Shown piece by piece: positions 36,566-49,540 of a DNA stretch of 64,000 nt (position 1 is the stretch's first letter; every line of letters begins with the position of its first letter). The notes under the pieces are model-generated. The model saw only the letters and a program-made list of their open reading frames with translations. It ran no database searches and was not told where the DNA came from. Both the position numbers and the translations under genes were made by a program. The stretch covers positions 428,935 to 492,934 of the forward strand of contig JAYKAV010002942.1 of NCBI GenBank assembly GCA_035582835.1. Direction: 5' to 3'. The DNA comes from Phoebastria nigripes. Its lineage: Eukaryota > Chordata > Aves > Procellariiformes > Diomedeidae.

Positions 36566-39500
36566 AACAGATCCACCATTTCTTCACAGAAAAAAAAAAA
36601 ACACGCAAGTTTTCTGTTCAATGACACTTATTTGGCTGCAAAAGGTGGAGCTGTGGCTGTTCTTACTTTCTGATAGAGTATTTCTTTGCTCTGTCCGTAT
36701 GCCCAGGATTTTATGGGTTGAACTAACTCGTTTCTCCTTTACTGTATCTGGAGCCTCGTAGCTGGAGAAGAGTAAAAGCAAGGGTGGGAAGTTACTTATC
36801 TTGGTTATCCTGCACATCTGAAAGTGTTTTGATGTTCTGGTCCACACTGATGGCATGAATAGGCTTTCGCTTTTATCTTTGTCAAAGAATTTTTAGTTTT
36901 GAGATATCTGCTTTAGCAAATCAGGTGTTCAGGAGAACCTGGGCTTAGGTTAAATCTCTCACATCCACAACACAGCCTGAATAATTTTCCTCCAATTTCC
37001 AGCTTGGTGTAACTTGTTATGAAGATGTCAGTAGTTCATCTTTTTCTCCTTTTTAGATGGTGACACAATGAATGACCAGAACCTGCTCTCTGCATTGATT
37101 AGTAATAGCAGCTTTACAATGACCAGCCCTAGAGAGCCATTTAAAAGACAGGAGATAAGAAATTTTAAAAATGCACAGTGTGAGAATTTCACCATTCTTC
37201 TTGTAGAGTCTTTGTACCAGCTCTTTGCTCCTGCAGCAAAGGGAGTATCCGTGTAGTTACTAAGCACAAACCTGAACTCCAATAAAAGCTCAAATTAACA
37301 GCAAAACACATGCAGCTCAATAAACTGAATTGAAAAAAATAATTAAAAAGGTAATAGCGAAGGACTCAAACTAATTTACGTATGTTTAGCTTCAGTATCC
37401 AAGTATTATCTATTCATCCAATGTTTGCTGTGCCCTGTGTTTATTGTACATTCTGTGTAGCTGCAAAGATGGGAAGGGGGCCTGGACAGCAGGAAACCTA
37501 ACTGCTTACTCCAGCCAGCAACCCTAACTGAGGATGATAACGCAAAAGAAGGATTGATCCTAATGGGAAACTACATGATTTCTCAGGTGACCTTTCTCAT
37601 GAGGTGAAAGAAGCAGCACAATTATTTACATAGGTATGCTGCCAGGGAATTCCCTGAAGTGGTGAGACCTGGAGAACTCCTAACAAAGGCCAGTGCTATA
37701 AGCTGCAGAACAGACCTTATCGCCCTTTGCTCCTCCCAGTTTCCACCTGGTTTGAAATATGCTTTGATCTCCACCCTGCTGTAACTGTAAGCAGGAATTT
37801 ATTCTTAGTTCCTAACACAGAAGCAAGACAAGAGTGTTAACCATCATTCTTACAAAGTTTTAGTGAGGTGAAACAAATAAATGCCTTAATCTAGCTAAAG
37901 ACTTTTTCACAGGGTTTTTGCTTTCTTTAAATAAAAAAATCAGAAGTAATGCCAGTCTGAGAAAATGAACTTGTGCTTTTACTACAATTGCAAAGAAAGA
38001 TTCCAACTTGCAATAGCAATACTGGCATTGCCCACGCAACCTGGGCAAATGCAGAAATGTAGGAATAGAGTTTCTAACTCAGCTGGAGTCAGCTTGCTCA
38101 TGTCCATGGCATTCAAAGCTGTATGAAGTAACGCTGCTGTTTTGCTTCATTCATGTACACATATCACGTAACTGAGTCGTGGTGAGGAGGAAGCAGTGCT
38201 ATTTTCCTTTAGGTTATGTGATTTGCGGAGGGGAGGTGTTGTTTCTGATTTTTCGTTGTTGTTTGTGTCTGTATAAGATGTATATTCCTCACTGATAATT
38301 AAACATGTGTTAGTAGTAATTTGTTAAAGAAGATGTATTTGAGTTATCTGAGTACAAAAAACCTTGCAGAAATATTGTGTTCTGCAAGTTAACTGTAATT
38401 TTCAGGAAGCTTTCAAAATGTTGACACATATAAAGGGTTAGTGGGAAAATTTCCCACCAGTCATTGCTGCTATAGCAATATTGTATGAACAAAAAGGAAA
38501 ATGTTTACTGATTTTGTTTTTCTTTTCCACTCTCTGTAATCTGCAGTGAACCATGCACTGAATTTCTGCCTCTGGTGGTGTAATATTCCCTCTTCCATTA
38601 TAATATGCTCTGCAAAAGGCAGAATACAAATAACATGATAAGAAATATTTACTCATAATTTTACTCCATGTTTTTTCCCTTCCTATTCAGGATTGTAAAA
38701 TACAGGCTACCAACTAATGTATCTTATTTCTGAGCTGATAATAAGGTATGGTAAAGACATGGGGGGTGGGGACCTGTCCATTTAGATAGTTTAAATTACA
38801 GCTTAATGGGCTAACTCCACACTAACCTAATTTTATATTCTTTATCCTCAGCTCTGTATTACTGATCCTACTCCCACATGGATTCTCTTGCCATTCAATA
38901 TTCAGAAAGTGCTTCTCTGCTTTATCTTTCAGGGACTAAATAACATTCATAACCTCTCCATAAGAAGCTGACCTCCACTGGCTGCTGATTCCTCCTCCCC
39001 ACACAATCACCCAACACTGAGAGGCATAAAGAGCATGAAAAGCGATACCCTAGCTCCATCACGGGAGTGTTTGCTGGGCTGCGTCAGACTCTGTCAGACA
39101 GCCATGGAAATCCCCTTCACACTGGATCCCTTAAAACTACACTGACCAAAAGTACTAATGAAGAAACTTTGAAGAATATCAAGTAAACCTGTCCTGGCAT
39201 AGGGATATAAGACTTGACTTAAGCGATATCCTTATGATGACAGATGTCTAAAGCAGTACATTTTAAATAGGAGTCTTGGATCTAGCACTGTTTCTAGCCC
39301 TTCTCCCCTCACCTCCTTAGCAGTGGCCCAGCTGTGGGCATCCCCAACCCCATATCACCATTGCTATTAACCACTTTTTCAAATGAGCTGAGAAGATTTG
39401 GGTGCTTTTCTTCCATTAAAATGCAAAAAAAATCTAATGTAACTTCATGAAAATATGAGATGTTAGTTTGCAGTTAGTTTGCTTTGAAGATGCACTGGCC

Positions 39501-40491
39501 AGGATGCACCCACTAAAAAGTCTAAAGTCTAAAAAGACTTTCAGATGAGCTATCTAAAATAGGAGCTTAATCCTTTTAGATGCTTTTCCCGAAGGAGGTA
39601 CTAGCTTTTCCAACTTTGAGGATCAGCTTGTTATGGAAAAGGTCATTAAAGTTCCCTCACTTATAAGGTTCAGGTTCATTACAGAGTGACACCAAAACCA
39701 TCAGATTTCCTACAAATTGCCTCACAGTCTTACTACTTCTGAATATCTCAACTGTTGAATCTTTAAAAAATGAAATAAGATGGAACCTAATTAAATAAAA
39801 TGGAACCCAAAGTTATTTTCCTTTCCTTTCTGAAAGATTGAATGGTAAATTCACATTTCTGTCCTATGCTATTATTTTTCCTCAGACTGCTCCTCTCTCC
39901 TCTGAGAACTGGTCTCATCCTCTGGTTAATAATTCACTGGTAACCACACTCACAAAAATTTGCAAGATATCAGAAAATATAATGCATTCACATTTTTTTT
40001 CTTAAATACTGAATTATTTTAGTTCAAAAGGAATCTTCCTTATTGCAGTAATTTTCATTTTTATGTGCATATATTTTAGCTTCCTCCAATGGCTGAGAAA
40101 TTTAAATGAAAAATTTTTGTTGGAGTTAATAAAAGAGGTATCATAACAGAAATAATCCATATGGTTTTATGCCCATACGTTGACCTGGAGTTTCCCATTA
40201 AGCTACTGGCAGGTGAGAGGTGATTGTTTCCTTGCTGGATATTGTACCTCCCCTGAAAAGAAGGATGGGTTTGACTCATGCAGGTCAAATTTATTCCCAG
40301 TGTAACCTCACTGAAATCAGAGGAATTATACTAGAAGTGCAGTGTTTGCTGCATGAGTTTTATATTGGTTAGGTACAGCCTCTTTCCTTCACTTGGGAGG
40401 ATTTCTGAGATTCATTAACCTTTCAGAGCAAGTTTTATGCCAAACAGTTCATTTTGTCTTAGAGGTTGATTTATTTTAATATTCTCTACAG
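36566..40491. other. AT-rich unique sequence, no gene seen
   Basis: There is one strong plus-strand acceptor at 37056 (ttcatctttttctccttttt then ag). It is followed by 65 open codons after two bases, ending in TAG at 37254-37256, with no recognised protein similarity. A short palindromic stretch (AAAGTC...GACTTT) lies near 39525. No repeat family is recognised. Confidence 0.4.
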
Positions 40492-40698
40492 CAAACAAAG
40501 CCACAGTTCAATTTGAACAAAACCTTAGGTCATCCTGCAGCGAATCACTTACAGGTGGTTAACAGAAAGCAGTGTAAGACAGAAAACGAAATACAGCAAA
40601 ATGAAAATGCCTCTGAATGTTCAAGAGAGGAACCAATTAGTAAAGCAAGTCAGCATGATAGAGATGAAAGCACTGAGAATGATTCATCCAGCTGTTGA
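40492..40698 (+). other. Candidate 3'-terminal coding exon, unknown gene
   Basis: A good acceptor (attttaatattctctacag) is followed in phase 0 by 68 open codons and a TGA. The peptide starts QTKPQFNL and turns into an acidic, Ser/Asn/Glu-rich tail ending DESTENDSSSC. Such a disordered polar C-terminus is typical of real vertebrate last exons. No downstream poly-A signal is obvious within 100 bp and no upstream partner exon could be assigned. The family is not recognised. Chance is a fair alternative, since 68 open codons in a fixed frame is not rare over the whole window. Confidence 0.25.
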
Positions 40699-43600
40699 TC
40701 CAGTTTTATACCAACACAGCGCAAACGCCTTGATGGAGTTGTGTTAGTGTAGCTGGTATCTCGAGCCAGCAGTTTCATCGCAATTTAATGATACACCCTA
40801 GTCCTCACAAGTGTGTCTAGCTGAAACTATTTTCCATGAAGCTTGGAAGCAATATTCAAATAATGTGTTTGTTTCTATAAAACATGCACCCATAAAGTTT
40901 GAAGAAATTTGAGAGTTTTTTGACACAAAGCCAATACAAAAAATCTTTGGATTTTTGATTTTCATAGAGAATCATTAATTTAACAACACTCAGTCTGGGA
41001 TAATACGCTTTTCCTAAATAATAAGAATTTTTTTTGTACCAGCAAATAGCAAAATAGCTCTTTTTATATTCGTAGCTTAAGCCCCATGTTAATTAGAAGT
41101 TGTAAGCACATTAGTAGTGAGAAGGAAAAAATACTGTCCACTTTTTGTAGGTATCTCCCAAAAAAAGCTCAACAAACTCCAAAAGTTTAGAGTTAGGATT
41201 AACTTCAAAGCAATTAAAAAAGTCTACAGTGTGGAAATATGAGTTTGAATCAATCAGTTAATGCCCCCCTAAACTCTACCCTGAAGCCAGACCATAAGTT
41301 AAGCAGCCATTTAATAATTGATTCCTAATAGCTTCCATCATCTGAACTGGAGTAATCTGACTATTTTTTAGCCCAGCTTCCATTACAAACAAGGTTTATA
41401 TGATCACACCCTGCTTGCATGACACTAGGTTTGTCTTTCCATTTACTTCTGAAACTGTTGGCCAGTTTTAAGCCAAGTTAACTGAGGGCTGAGCTATCTG
41501 AGTTCCCACAAATTTTATGGAAACAGGAACTAAGCCAGAGAAGGGAAAGCTTATAAAAGCCTCTGTAAATACCCCAGCTGAAGGAAAGACTGTAGTATCA
41601 GTTTGTGCACTATTAGGCACCAGAAAAGCTGCATAGGAGACAGACATTTTCTGATACCCTCTGTCATGAATGGAGCTTCAGCTGAAGCTCACAGGATCCA
41701 TGGCAGTGCCCAAATCCACACGAAACCGCAGTTTGTTACTTCTGGATCACTGTTTCTTGGTGGTGCTACCATGGGGTCTACAATGCGGATTTGCTCTATG
41801 GGAAATGCTAAGTTCAGCTTCCCATCTGTTTGAATATTTCTGTGCACTGTTGCAAAGTAGGGTTGTTTAGTCTTCTTTGGCTCCAGGAAGGGGAATGCCT
41901 GGGCAGGAAGCGTGGTGTCCTTCCCCGGAAGGAGGACGTAGGGTCTGTCACCCCCCTGCAGTGACCTCCAGGCAACTGGCCCAGTGCATTCGGTCCGTTT
42001 GCTGGGGACAGCGGTTCCTGGCCTTTACCTTCTGGAGGAGAAAGATTTTGCCATTTCCTTGAAGGAAGCAAGGAGTCAGCGGTCTTGTTTCTGGTTTCCC
42101 CGCCTCCTTCTCAGTGGCCGTGGAGACATTTCTCTGTCCATTCTGCTGCTGTGGTCTAGGAAGTGTTTTCTGGCTGAGCTGTCTGCTTTCCCCTTTGTGC
42201 AGAACACTCTGCTCTATACAATACATTTTTAAAACACTAGAGAGATTAGAGCGTGAGTTCTGGACCCAAATGTCTATCCCACTTTCAAGTGAGTAAGACC
42301 CCACTTTCTGCTTCTACAGCCCTCACAGCCCCACTGGGAAATGCCAGTAGCACCACCAGGATCACAAACCTGAGCATGGAAGCTGCTGGAGTACGAAAGC
42401 AGAGACCTTCACATTTGGTATGAAGGCCAGGTGATAATGATTTCATGTTTACATCTTTTTTCCTCTGCTGTGTGAAACCTAATAGCAAAAAATAATGGCA
42501 GCTCTAAACATCCCTGTAAAACACCACCACCATTGCTGAACACTGCCAAATTTTCACCAACCCTTCATTTTTGCTTCGTTTAAATTCATTAAAGAACTGC
42601 AGGTTCCTTCAGTACTATCTGCAAGTGTTCAGCACTTCTCAGTGTGGAAAAAAACTGAAGACATAGTTAACTACATGCCAACTAAATAAATGCTGGGAAT
42701 AAACCCCAAATGTTAGTACCTGTCAGAAATAATCCTGGTTGAGTAATCAGTAGCGGTGTTTTTTTGCTGACATGCAATGTGTGAACAAATGCAGTATGAA
42801 AGAATTGTTATTCTGCTTAAGATAGTTATAAAATGAAATTAAATATCTCTTTGAAATAAGCATCCATTCACAAAGGTTATTTTACCTAAATATCAGTTGG
42901 CCACTTCAAATCTTTTGCTTGTTCATTACTTAAGAAACAGCAAGCAGATCCCACCTTTTCAAGCCTTGTTAAATCCTTCCTTCAGAGAACGCATGTAAAT
43001 ACAGCTCGGTTTACAGTCCAGAGGGTTTCAGTAAGGATTTTTCAAGGTACATGTTAGTTCTTTCCTCTCATTGATGAGTATTCAAGAGTACAACCACTGA
43101 TTTAAAAATGTACCAACTGCTTACAGCCAACACTGAGATGTTAAAATAATATGGATTTTATTTTCCTCTTCTCTGTTTTGTGGCACAATTTTACAGGGTG
43201 TTCACAGAAAATGTCATAAGGAATTTTGTTCTTGGGGAAAAAAAAGGCAACAGAAATGAAAAACATTCTTGTAATTGACTAACAGCTTTGTGTGAGCATT
43301 AGTGTTTGAACGGAGGCTGAGACCTGAGCTGTTGCTGGATGTTAAATAAGAAATACAGTTTTGATTTGTTTTTCCTCTTAGCTACAGTGATGGAGAGACG
43401 TAATGCAGTAAGCGCGTTCTGTTGTACCATCCGTGACCTCAATGGAGAGAGAGAAAATGGGCTTTTGCTGTCAGCTTCTTGTCCTGTTACAGATTTGAGT
43501 TTTACTCCAACGTTACTTCCAGTCTAATTGCATTTGACCCGGCACTCTTGCTGTGTCAGTCAGCATAACTGGAGGCCTATGTAACAGCTAGTATTTATAG

Positions 43601-43956
43601 AGTAAATATAATTGCTTGCTAAGCCCTAGAAGCATCAGNCTTATGAACTTCCTCATTTTCATTAAAATACACGTTTCTTTCCGCTTGCCTATGGAAGCAA
43701 TACAAACAAGGTATTTATGTGCCCTAAGCGGAAGATGCCTGTATTGAGAAATGAAGCTAGGGAAGTAAAAAAGCTTGCCCTATTTAGTGTAAGTTTAAAT
43801 TAAAAGTAGCAGCTTATGGTTAGGTGTAAAAACTAGTGCATATGTTTACTAGCAAAATATTGATGCATGCAAATTACTGATGTCCGCGTGTTTACATCTT
43901 AAAATCACAGAGCTGTTTGTATGTTTGCACAGCTTAAGGGATGTTCTTTTAATTAC
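40699..43956. other. Unique sequence, no gene seen
   Basis: It is AT-rich except for a GC-richer patch at about 41670-42400. That patch carries several overlapping open frames on both strands, as expected from composition. One undetermined base lies at 43639, and no repeat is recognised. Confidence 0.45.
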
Positions 43957-44149
43957 CTGCTCCCTTCGATGGGGATGAATGCAGTGCTCAACATGTAAAG
44001 TTTTGTGTTTGTGCCATTACAAAGCAAAGTATCTAGATCTGTTTGCTTGCCTTTGCATACTTGCCTAAGTTTTTCTTCAATTTGAGAGGGCATTTGGCAT
44101 TTCAGAATGAAAACCTGCAAGTCACTCTTCTCTGGTGTTCTGTTAACAC
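43957..44149 (-). other. Candidate internal coding exon (193 bp), unknown gene
   Basis: The minus-strand acceptor is moderate (tatgtgtggtttcag) and the donor is CAG|GTAATT. The reading frame is open across the whole segment (2 + 63 codons + 2) and meets TAA immediately after the donor, the pattern expected of a true exon edge. The peptide contains SQIEEKLRQVCKG and LLCNGTNTKLYML, with one N-glycosylation motif. No domain is recognised. Its phases do not fit directly to the other minus-strand candidates. Confidence 0.22.
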
Positions 44150-45578
44150 CTGAAACCACACATAAGCTAGACCTACAATAGTTTGGGGCAGAGTTTTACT
44201 GCTCCAATATCAGGATATTCTATACACAATAAAGTGGACATATGACTTTCATATCTCTAAAGTGATGCCTGGAGCAAGTTGCAGTATTAGTGCTTTCAGG
44301 CTCAGTGCCGCACGGTTCCAAGTACATCTTTAAGGATGATCAGCAACCTCAGCTTGGGGCTTGTGTACCCATGAGAGCTGAAAACGTAGAACATTTTGCA
44401 GTAGCAAACTTTGCATTATGCATATCCAATACTCTCCCAACTTGAGGAAAGACAGTATGTGGGTTACAGCACAAGGCTGTGTGTATGCTGACCTCAGTTC
44501 TCTCTTTCCAGTCATTTTTATGTAGTAAACCAAAGCCAGCTATCTTCAATATGCAAGCTGTTTCATTTTCACAATAAAACCTTTCCCATCCCTCTCAAAC
44601 TACAGCATATGAAAAAGCTCTAAACCAGCAGGACATCCACAGCTATGTGTTGATTCACATCATAGGTATTGAAAATCTGAAGGTTCTTGTCTTTTTTCAG
44701 TCAAGATAATTTTAAAAAGGAAACGATCTGTAGAATTTCACTATTCAGGATTCTATTTCTTAAAATAAAAAATGAGCCAATGCAAGATCCACCTACTGGG
44801 ATCCTCTGCTCATATAGTCCTGTGACTTCCCTGTGATTCACATTCCCTGGGATTCCACATCTTTCCCCTCAAAATAAATCTTATTTTGTCTATTGTAAGC
44901 TTTAGTGTAAGATACTCCCGAATAGCATCCCTCTTTTGCCTGGATGCTCAGATGGAAGTTTTTAATTATTAAAGAGCATGAATCAATTATTTCTAGGTTT
45001 CTGGTAGGTCATGCCTTTCTTTGTCTTTGAGTTTAGACATTTTTTCTAGTAAGGACTCTATTTTTGTCCTGGTGCAACATTGAACATATCACCAGCACAA
45101 AGCAGTGCACACAGGGCTGTGTGAGCCCTGAACCTCAAAGGGACTGCTAGGTGAACACAGCTGTGGTCCCTCCGATTATACGGCAGAGTGGCTTAGGGCT
45201 CCTTTATTTTTTCTCTGAAATCCTAGACAGAAAATGGCTGCGTGAAATGCAAAGCATGTGCACTGTAAGCCTGCTTATGTTCTGGATGCATCAGGCTTTC
45301 AGCACATGAGCAGGTGAGTTTTCCAGCTCATGTTCATTGAATCCAACAAATCCAGCTCTGCAGCGTATGGAGAGCAGAACGGGCAGTCCCAGAGGATTCG
45401 TTTTCACATGGAGAAGCGTGATATGTGTGGGGCTCGCTGTGTGCAAGTCCATTTTCCCGCACATCAAACAGTCATGTCAGATCTACTGCCAGACTTTCTG
45501 CAACCCCGTACAAACCCCAGCAGCAAGCTAGTAGAGAGTGGCTCTTGCCCTGCAGCTGGCACAGTAAATGAGCTCCAG
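44150..45578. other. Unique sequence, no gene seen
   Basis: A segment at about 45228-45312 has good acceptor and GTGAGT donor signals on the plus strand, but stops in all three frames. It could at most be a non-coding exon. Confidence 0.4.
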
Positions 45579-45610
45579 GCTTCGGCATTCTGCTGCTTCG
45601 GCATTCTGCT
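45579..45610. repeat. 16-bp perfect tandem duplication
   Basis: GCTTCGGCATTCTGCT occurs twice head to tail (45579-45594 and 45595-45610). Being 16 bp, it shifts the reading frame of anything crossing it. It lies at the downstream end of the Harbinger-like segment. Confidence 0.95.
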
Positions 45611-45891
45611 GTTTCTGCAAACTGCATCCTCAGAGGCAAATGTGTTCCCCTTCCCTGCAGGTCTGGATGGCCCCATCTCGTGGAGGTCATACACTTCTGC
45701 TCCGCAGAGATGTGGGAGGCACAGAGGAATCTGGTTTCAGCCAATATCTCCAGTATGGTTTTGGCAACCAGGGGCATGAAGGACCCCTTGTGCATCCTGA
45801 AGTGGGGTATGAAGTAGGAGCCCAACGTGGAGCCCTGGCCATCCCTGTTCAGTGGCTTCATTAACCACATGCTTCTCCTGCATGGCAGCAC
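45610..45891 (-). pseudogene. PIF/Harbinger (HARBI1-like) transposase fragment, degraded
   Basis: Read on the minus strand, the conceptual peptide follows the order typical of the N-terminal part of PIF/Harbinger transposases and HARBI1-like proteins. First comes RRSMW...PLNRDG (family: RR.W...PLN..R). Then PHFRMHKGSFMPLV (family: yFRMs...Fd.Lv). After a short spacer comes ETRF...SHISAEQKCMTSTRW (family: dT.fR..Is.eerl.vtLrwLa). The catalytic DDE part that should follow is not seen. Downstream a 16-bp tandem duplication breaks the frame. The frame is open for 139 codons, but Met-rich substitutions and the missing catalytic half argue for a relic. The assignment rests on motif order only. Confidence 0.42.
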
Positions 45892-48800
45892 CTGTGCGGG
45901 ACTCTGCAGCTTCCTCAGGTTCCCCAGGACTCCTGGCTATGGTGTTTAGCCCAGGACTGGTCCTGAGGTTTTGCTCCTGACTTTATGACCACAGTTCTTC
46001 CCCCAATGAAAACAGTACAATGCCAGATGAATGTCAAGGTTTTGCTCTTCACCTCCTAAAACATCTATGAATGTTACGAAAGCTTGTAGTGCTACATTTT
46101 TAATGTGCATCACATCTGTACATCTCTAGAATGATCTGTCTATATGAACAACAGCTGAAACACCTCATTCTGTACGGCTGCCAAAACCCTTTATGTACCT
46201 CACATTAGTCAACACAGAAGGAATTGGTTATTTTTATAAGGAAAATGCCACCAAATCCTTTTTCAAATATTTAAAATATTTTTGGCAAATCACATTTTTA
46301 TAATCCTTATACAGCTGTTTCATACTGAAACAAAACATAATACTGTACATGATGAACGTCCCAGAACCTCCCCTCTGATTTTATTAGCTCCTTTGCACAG
46401 ACAGATGAGACTTAGCACAAAAAAAGCAAATAGTTGTGATATAAATCCAGATTTCTGTATGCAGTCAGCTTGTTATGCACCACATTGGCAGCATCAACAG
46501 CTCTAAAGTATGTGCAGCTAAGGTAGTGCAGGACCATACCACAAGGACATAGCATGGAGACACCCAAAAGGTGGGGTGAAAGGAGAAGTGGAAAAATGCA
46601 TGGTCTTTCATGGAACTACTGGGGGCTGGTTTCTCTCCTGGTACTGATCGGCCAGTGGTGAGGGACTGGGGATGCTGCAGCTATCTGACCACCCCTGTAC
46701 CTCTGCTGTAAAAACACCTGTGAGATGTGATCTGTGGGGTTGGTGTGACTGAATGTAGGAATGGTCAAACCTGATTAGAGAAGACTGTACTTTGTTCATT
46801 TTGCTGAAGTGAACCAAGTGCTGCCAGCAAGACTCGAAAGGCTGATACTTCTTTCTGCCCTAACAGCCCAGACACCAGTGATCACTCCGGTGCAGCCTAT
46901 TTCCTTTTCATTTCATTTTTTCTCTTCTTTTCTTCTGTGTCTTGTTATTACCCAATGGATCAAATCATATTGGTTTATACTGTTCCAGAATACCCATGAA
47001 TACAGCAAGTAGATTTACTCTAGGCTTACACCGGTAGGACCGGTAGCAGGATCTGGCACGTTTTCTTTGTCAACACCCTGAACTGTTCCTTTCTCTGCCC
47101 TCCCAGCTGGGTAGCTTCAGAGCCTGGCAAATGAGAGGCACTATTTTTAATGTCTCATTCAAACAGCAATGTGGTAGAAGTGGTAAATAATAGTTGCTTT
47201 CAATACAGGAAACAACACACAGTGCCACTGTTCCTATTTTATGAACTATATTAAAAAATCTCTTCATGTTGATTGTAATAATTATTTGTGCTACTCCAGC
47301 CTATAGATTTTTCATTTAAAAGTTTACTGTTAATCAATGTTGTATTAAGAGCAATTTTTTTTTGTGTGCATATGTCTGTGAATTTTAATATGCTAAAGAA
47401 CCTACTCAGTAGGGTGTAAAAGGTGATTTGGAAAATAAGTTTTTAAAGTACTTCAGTAAAATAGCATATATAAATAATATGCTGGAAACATTATTAATAA
47501 GGCTGCCAAGTCAAGCACTAAAATGTTAATTTTGCATGGATATCCTTAATATAGAACAAGGGCATTTATTTTTTTCTGAAATTTCTAAAATAGACAATTT
47601 TCCTTTAAATGGCAAAAAGTGTGCATTAATACTAAGGCTACCACACCAGTCAAATTCCAGTCCCTGCTCTGAGATAGAAAGACTTTGCATACTACAGAGG
47701 TATCAGAAAAAAACTTTTTAATATGGGAAATGACATACCTTATTCTCAGCTTTGTTCCAAGAAATGGGATTTGGGCTACTTTTGAAAAAACACTTAAAAA
47801 TATAATCAGCCAGAGGAAAGCATTCTGCGTGAGAACATGGAAATTTGGCAGAGAAACAGGCAAATAGAAGCACACTGTTATACTGAAGTGTTGGACAACA
47901 TTAATAATGGGATGTTTCAAATATCATATAAACAAAAGTAATGATACAATTAGTTAAATGCTTTTCAAATTAAAGGAAAATAAAGTTATCAAACCCCCTC
48001 TGAGAGAGGAGGTGTAATGTGTAGGGAGGTACGGTCCTTCACATTTGACCTCCAAGCACTGGAATGCTCCGTGATGCCCAAGCTGTTGGAAGAGAAAGCA
48101 AACTCAGAGACAGATGGGAAACAGGGTTAAGAGGGAGCCTAAAGTCTTGCTGAGCAGAGGAGTATCCAGCTAAACTAAACAGCCCTTACTTTCCTGCTAT
48201 AGAGGGAAAACAGACACAAATAACTGCTGGCTGAAGCCTCGAGTAATCACAGCTTGGGATATTCAGCGCAGTTGCCTTCACAGAAGATCTGTGTGGAGAA
48301 GTACCCATTTTCTACCCTGGGTTAAAACTGCTTCTAGGAGTCAGATCAGAAGATTTTGCATTAATCTTTTCTTTTGCAAGTTATTAAAGCACTGTGCAGA
48401 GCGTGTGTTTCCATTGCTGGCAACCTTATCACATGCTGGGCCAAGCACATAGGGTCTGTGGAAACCTGCTGAGAAAATCCTGAAGAAAGCCTGGTGCCCT
48501 AATGATGGCAGAACTTGTGCCAGGCAGAGTTGCTGCAGGGAACAGACAAGGTGCATGCCCTCCTCACATCCCTGCTTTGCTGGTTGGCCCCGTTTTGTAT
48601 TTGTGGATGTTGAGATGAAGCAGCAGACCCAGACCCATGCAGGATCTCCAGGAAGAAAAAATTCTACAGGGATCTCTTCCCAGAGCTGCTTTTATCCCTA
48701 AGCAGTCTCTTATGAGGCAAACAAACCCAGGAGCTCCCAGGCCAGCCTAACGGATGTTAATTATGGTTGCTATAAATACAGCGCAGCTCTGGATTGGATA

Positions 48801-49435
48801 GTGTTTTTGTCCTTTTCACCTTTTTCTCAGAGAACAAGAGGCTGAGGAAGTGCATACCCTGTCTCTGACCTGCGCTGCCCCGGACGTCTGACCGGACGAA
48901 GAGTCTCCATGTGGAGCAGAGAGAGGTCTGAGGGGTGAGGTGGAGGGAGAAGGGTTGCAGGGCCAGAAATGCCCTTTGTCTGCATAGGAGCAGAAAGATC
49001 AACTAGCTGTGAAACTGTTCTTTTAGCCAATCGTGGCTTCTTTTTCACAAAGGTGGTGTTTTCTCACAGAGATCAGGACATGAGAAATCCCCACTTCACT
49101 CTCTGCTGTTTGATGCTAAGCATTCAACCAAGAGCTTATCTTTTTTGATGAAAGACGATCCTAAGGAAAAATGCATAGGTATTTTGTCTTATAATGGTGT
49201 CTGAGCCCTTTGACAAAAAGGTACAGCTTCCTACCAGAGGCCTCTTCTAGTTTTTTTCCTCCGGGCTGAAATTATTATTCTGCCACAGAAAGTAAAGGTT
49301 TTGCCTCCCTTCCAATAAAAATTCCACCCACTTTAATAGGAAAAGAGAAACATTTATTCTTCCTGTTTCTGGTCACCATCCAGACCTTCACAATCTTGTA
49401 ATGTGTTTATCCTGGAAAACAGGGAAATATATGTA
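45892..49435. other. Unique sequence, no gene seen
   Basis: It is mostly AT-rich. A minus-strand donor AAG|GTATGT at about 47738 follows an open, hydrophobic 29-codon stretch with a mediocre acceptor. I do not regard this as sufficient. No repeat family is recognised. Confidence 0.4.
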
Positions 49436-49540
49436 TTTTCCCCGTATTGCAGATGGAGAATTAAGGCAGAAGCGGACTAAACATCACATGCTGAGCAGAG
49501 CCCAGCCCAGCAGCCCCAGGATCGACATTGCGGTTCATGA
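49436..49540 (-). mobile_element. MIR-like SINE fragment, antisense
   Basis: The plus strand reads 'cccgtattgcagatggagaa', then 'ttaaggcagaagcg', corresponding to the reversed MIR core ('cccattttacagatgaggaa', 'actgaggcacagag'). It is followed by a degraded match to the region normally reading 'gacttgcccaaggtcacaca'. Confidence 0.5.

Noticed and set aside
36157..36627. 156-codon minus-strand open frame
   Set aside because: It runs through the ATT microsatellite (poly-Asn) and the inverted repeat, has Phe/Leu-rich noise, and the adjacent donor is closed in every frame.
45228..45312. Plus-strand segment with good acceptor and GTGAGT donor
   Set aside because: Stops occur in all three frames. 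It could only be a non-coding exon, for which there is no other evidence.
45330..45779. 149-codon plus-strand frame
   Set aside because: It is antisense to the Harbinger-like segment, which explains the sequence better.
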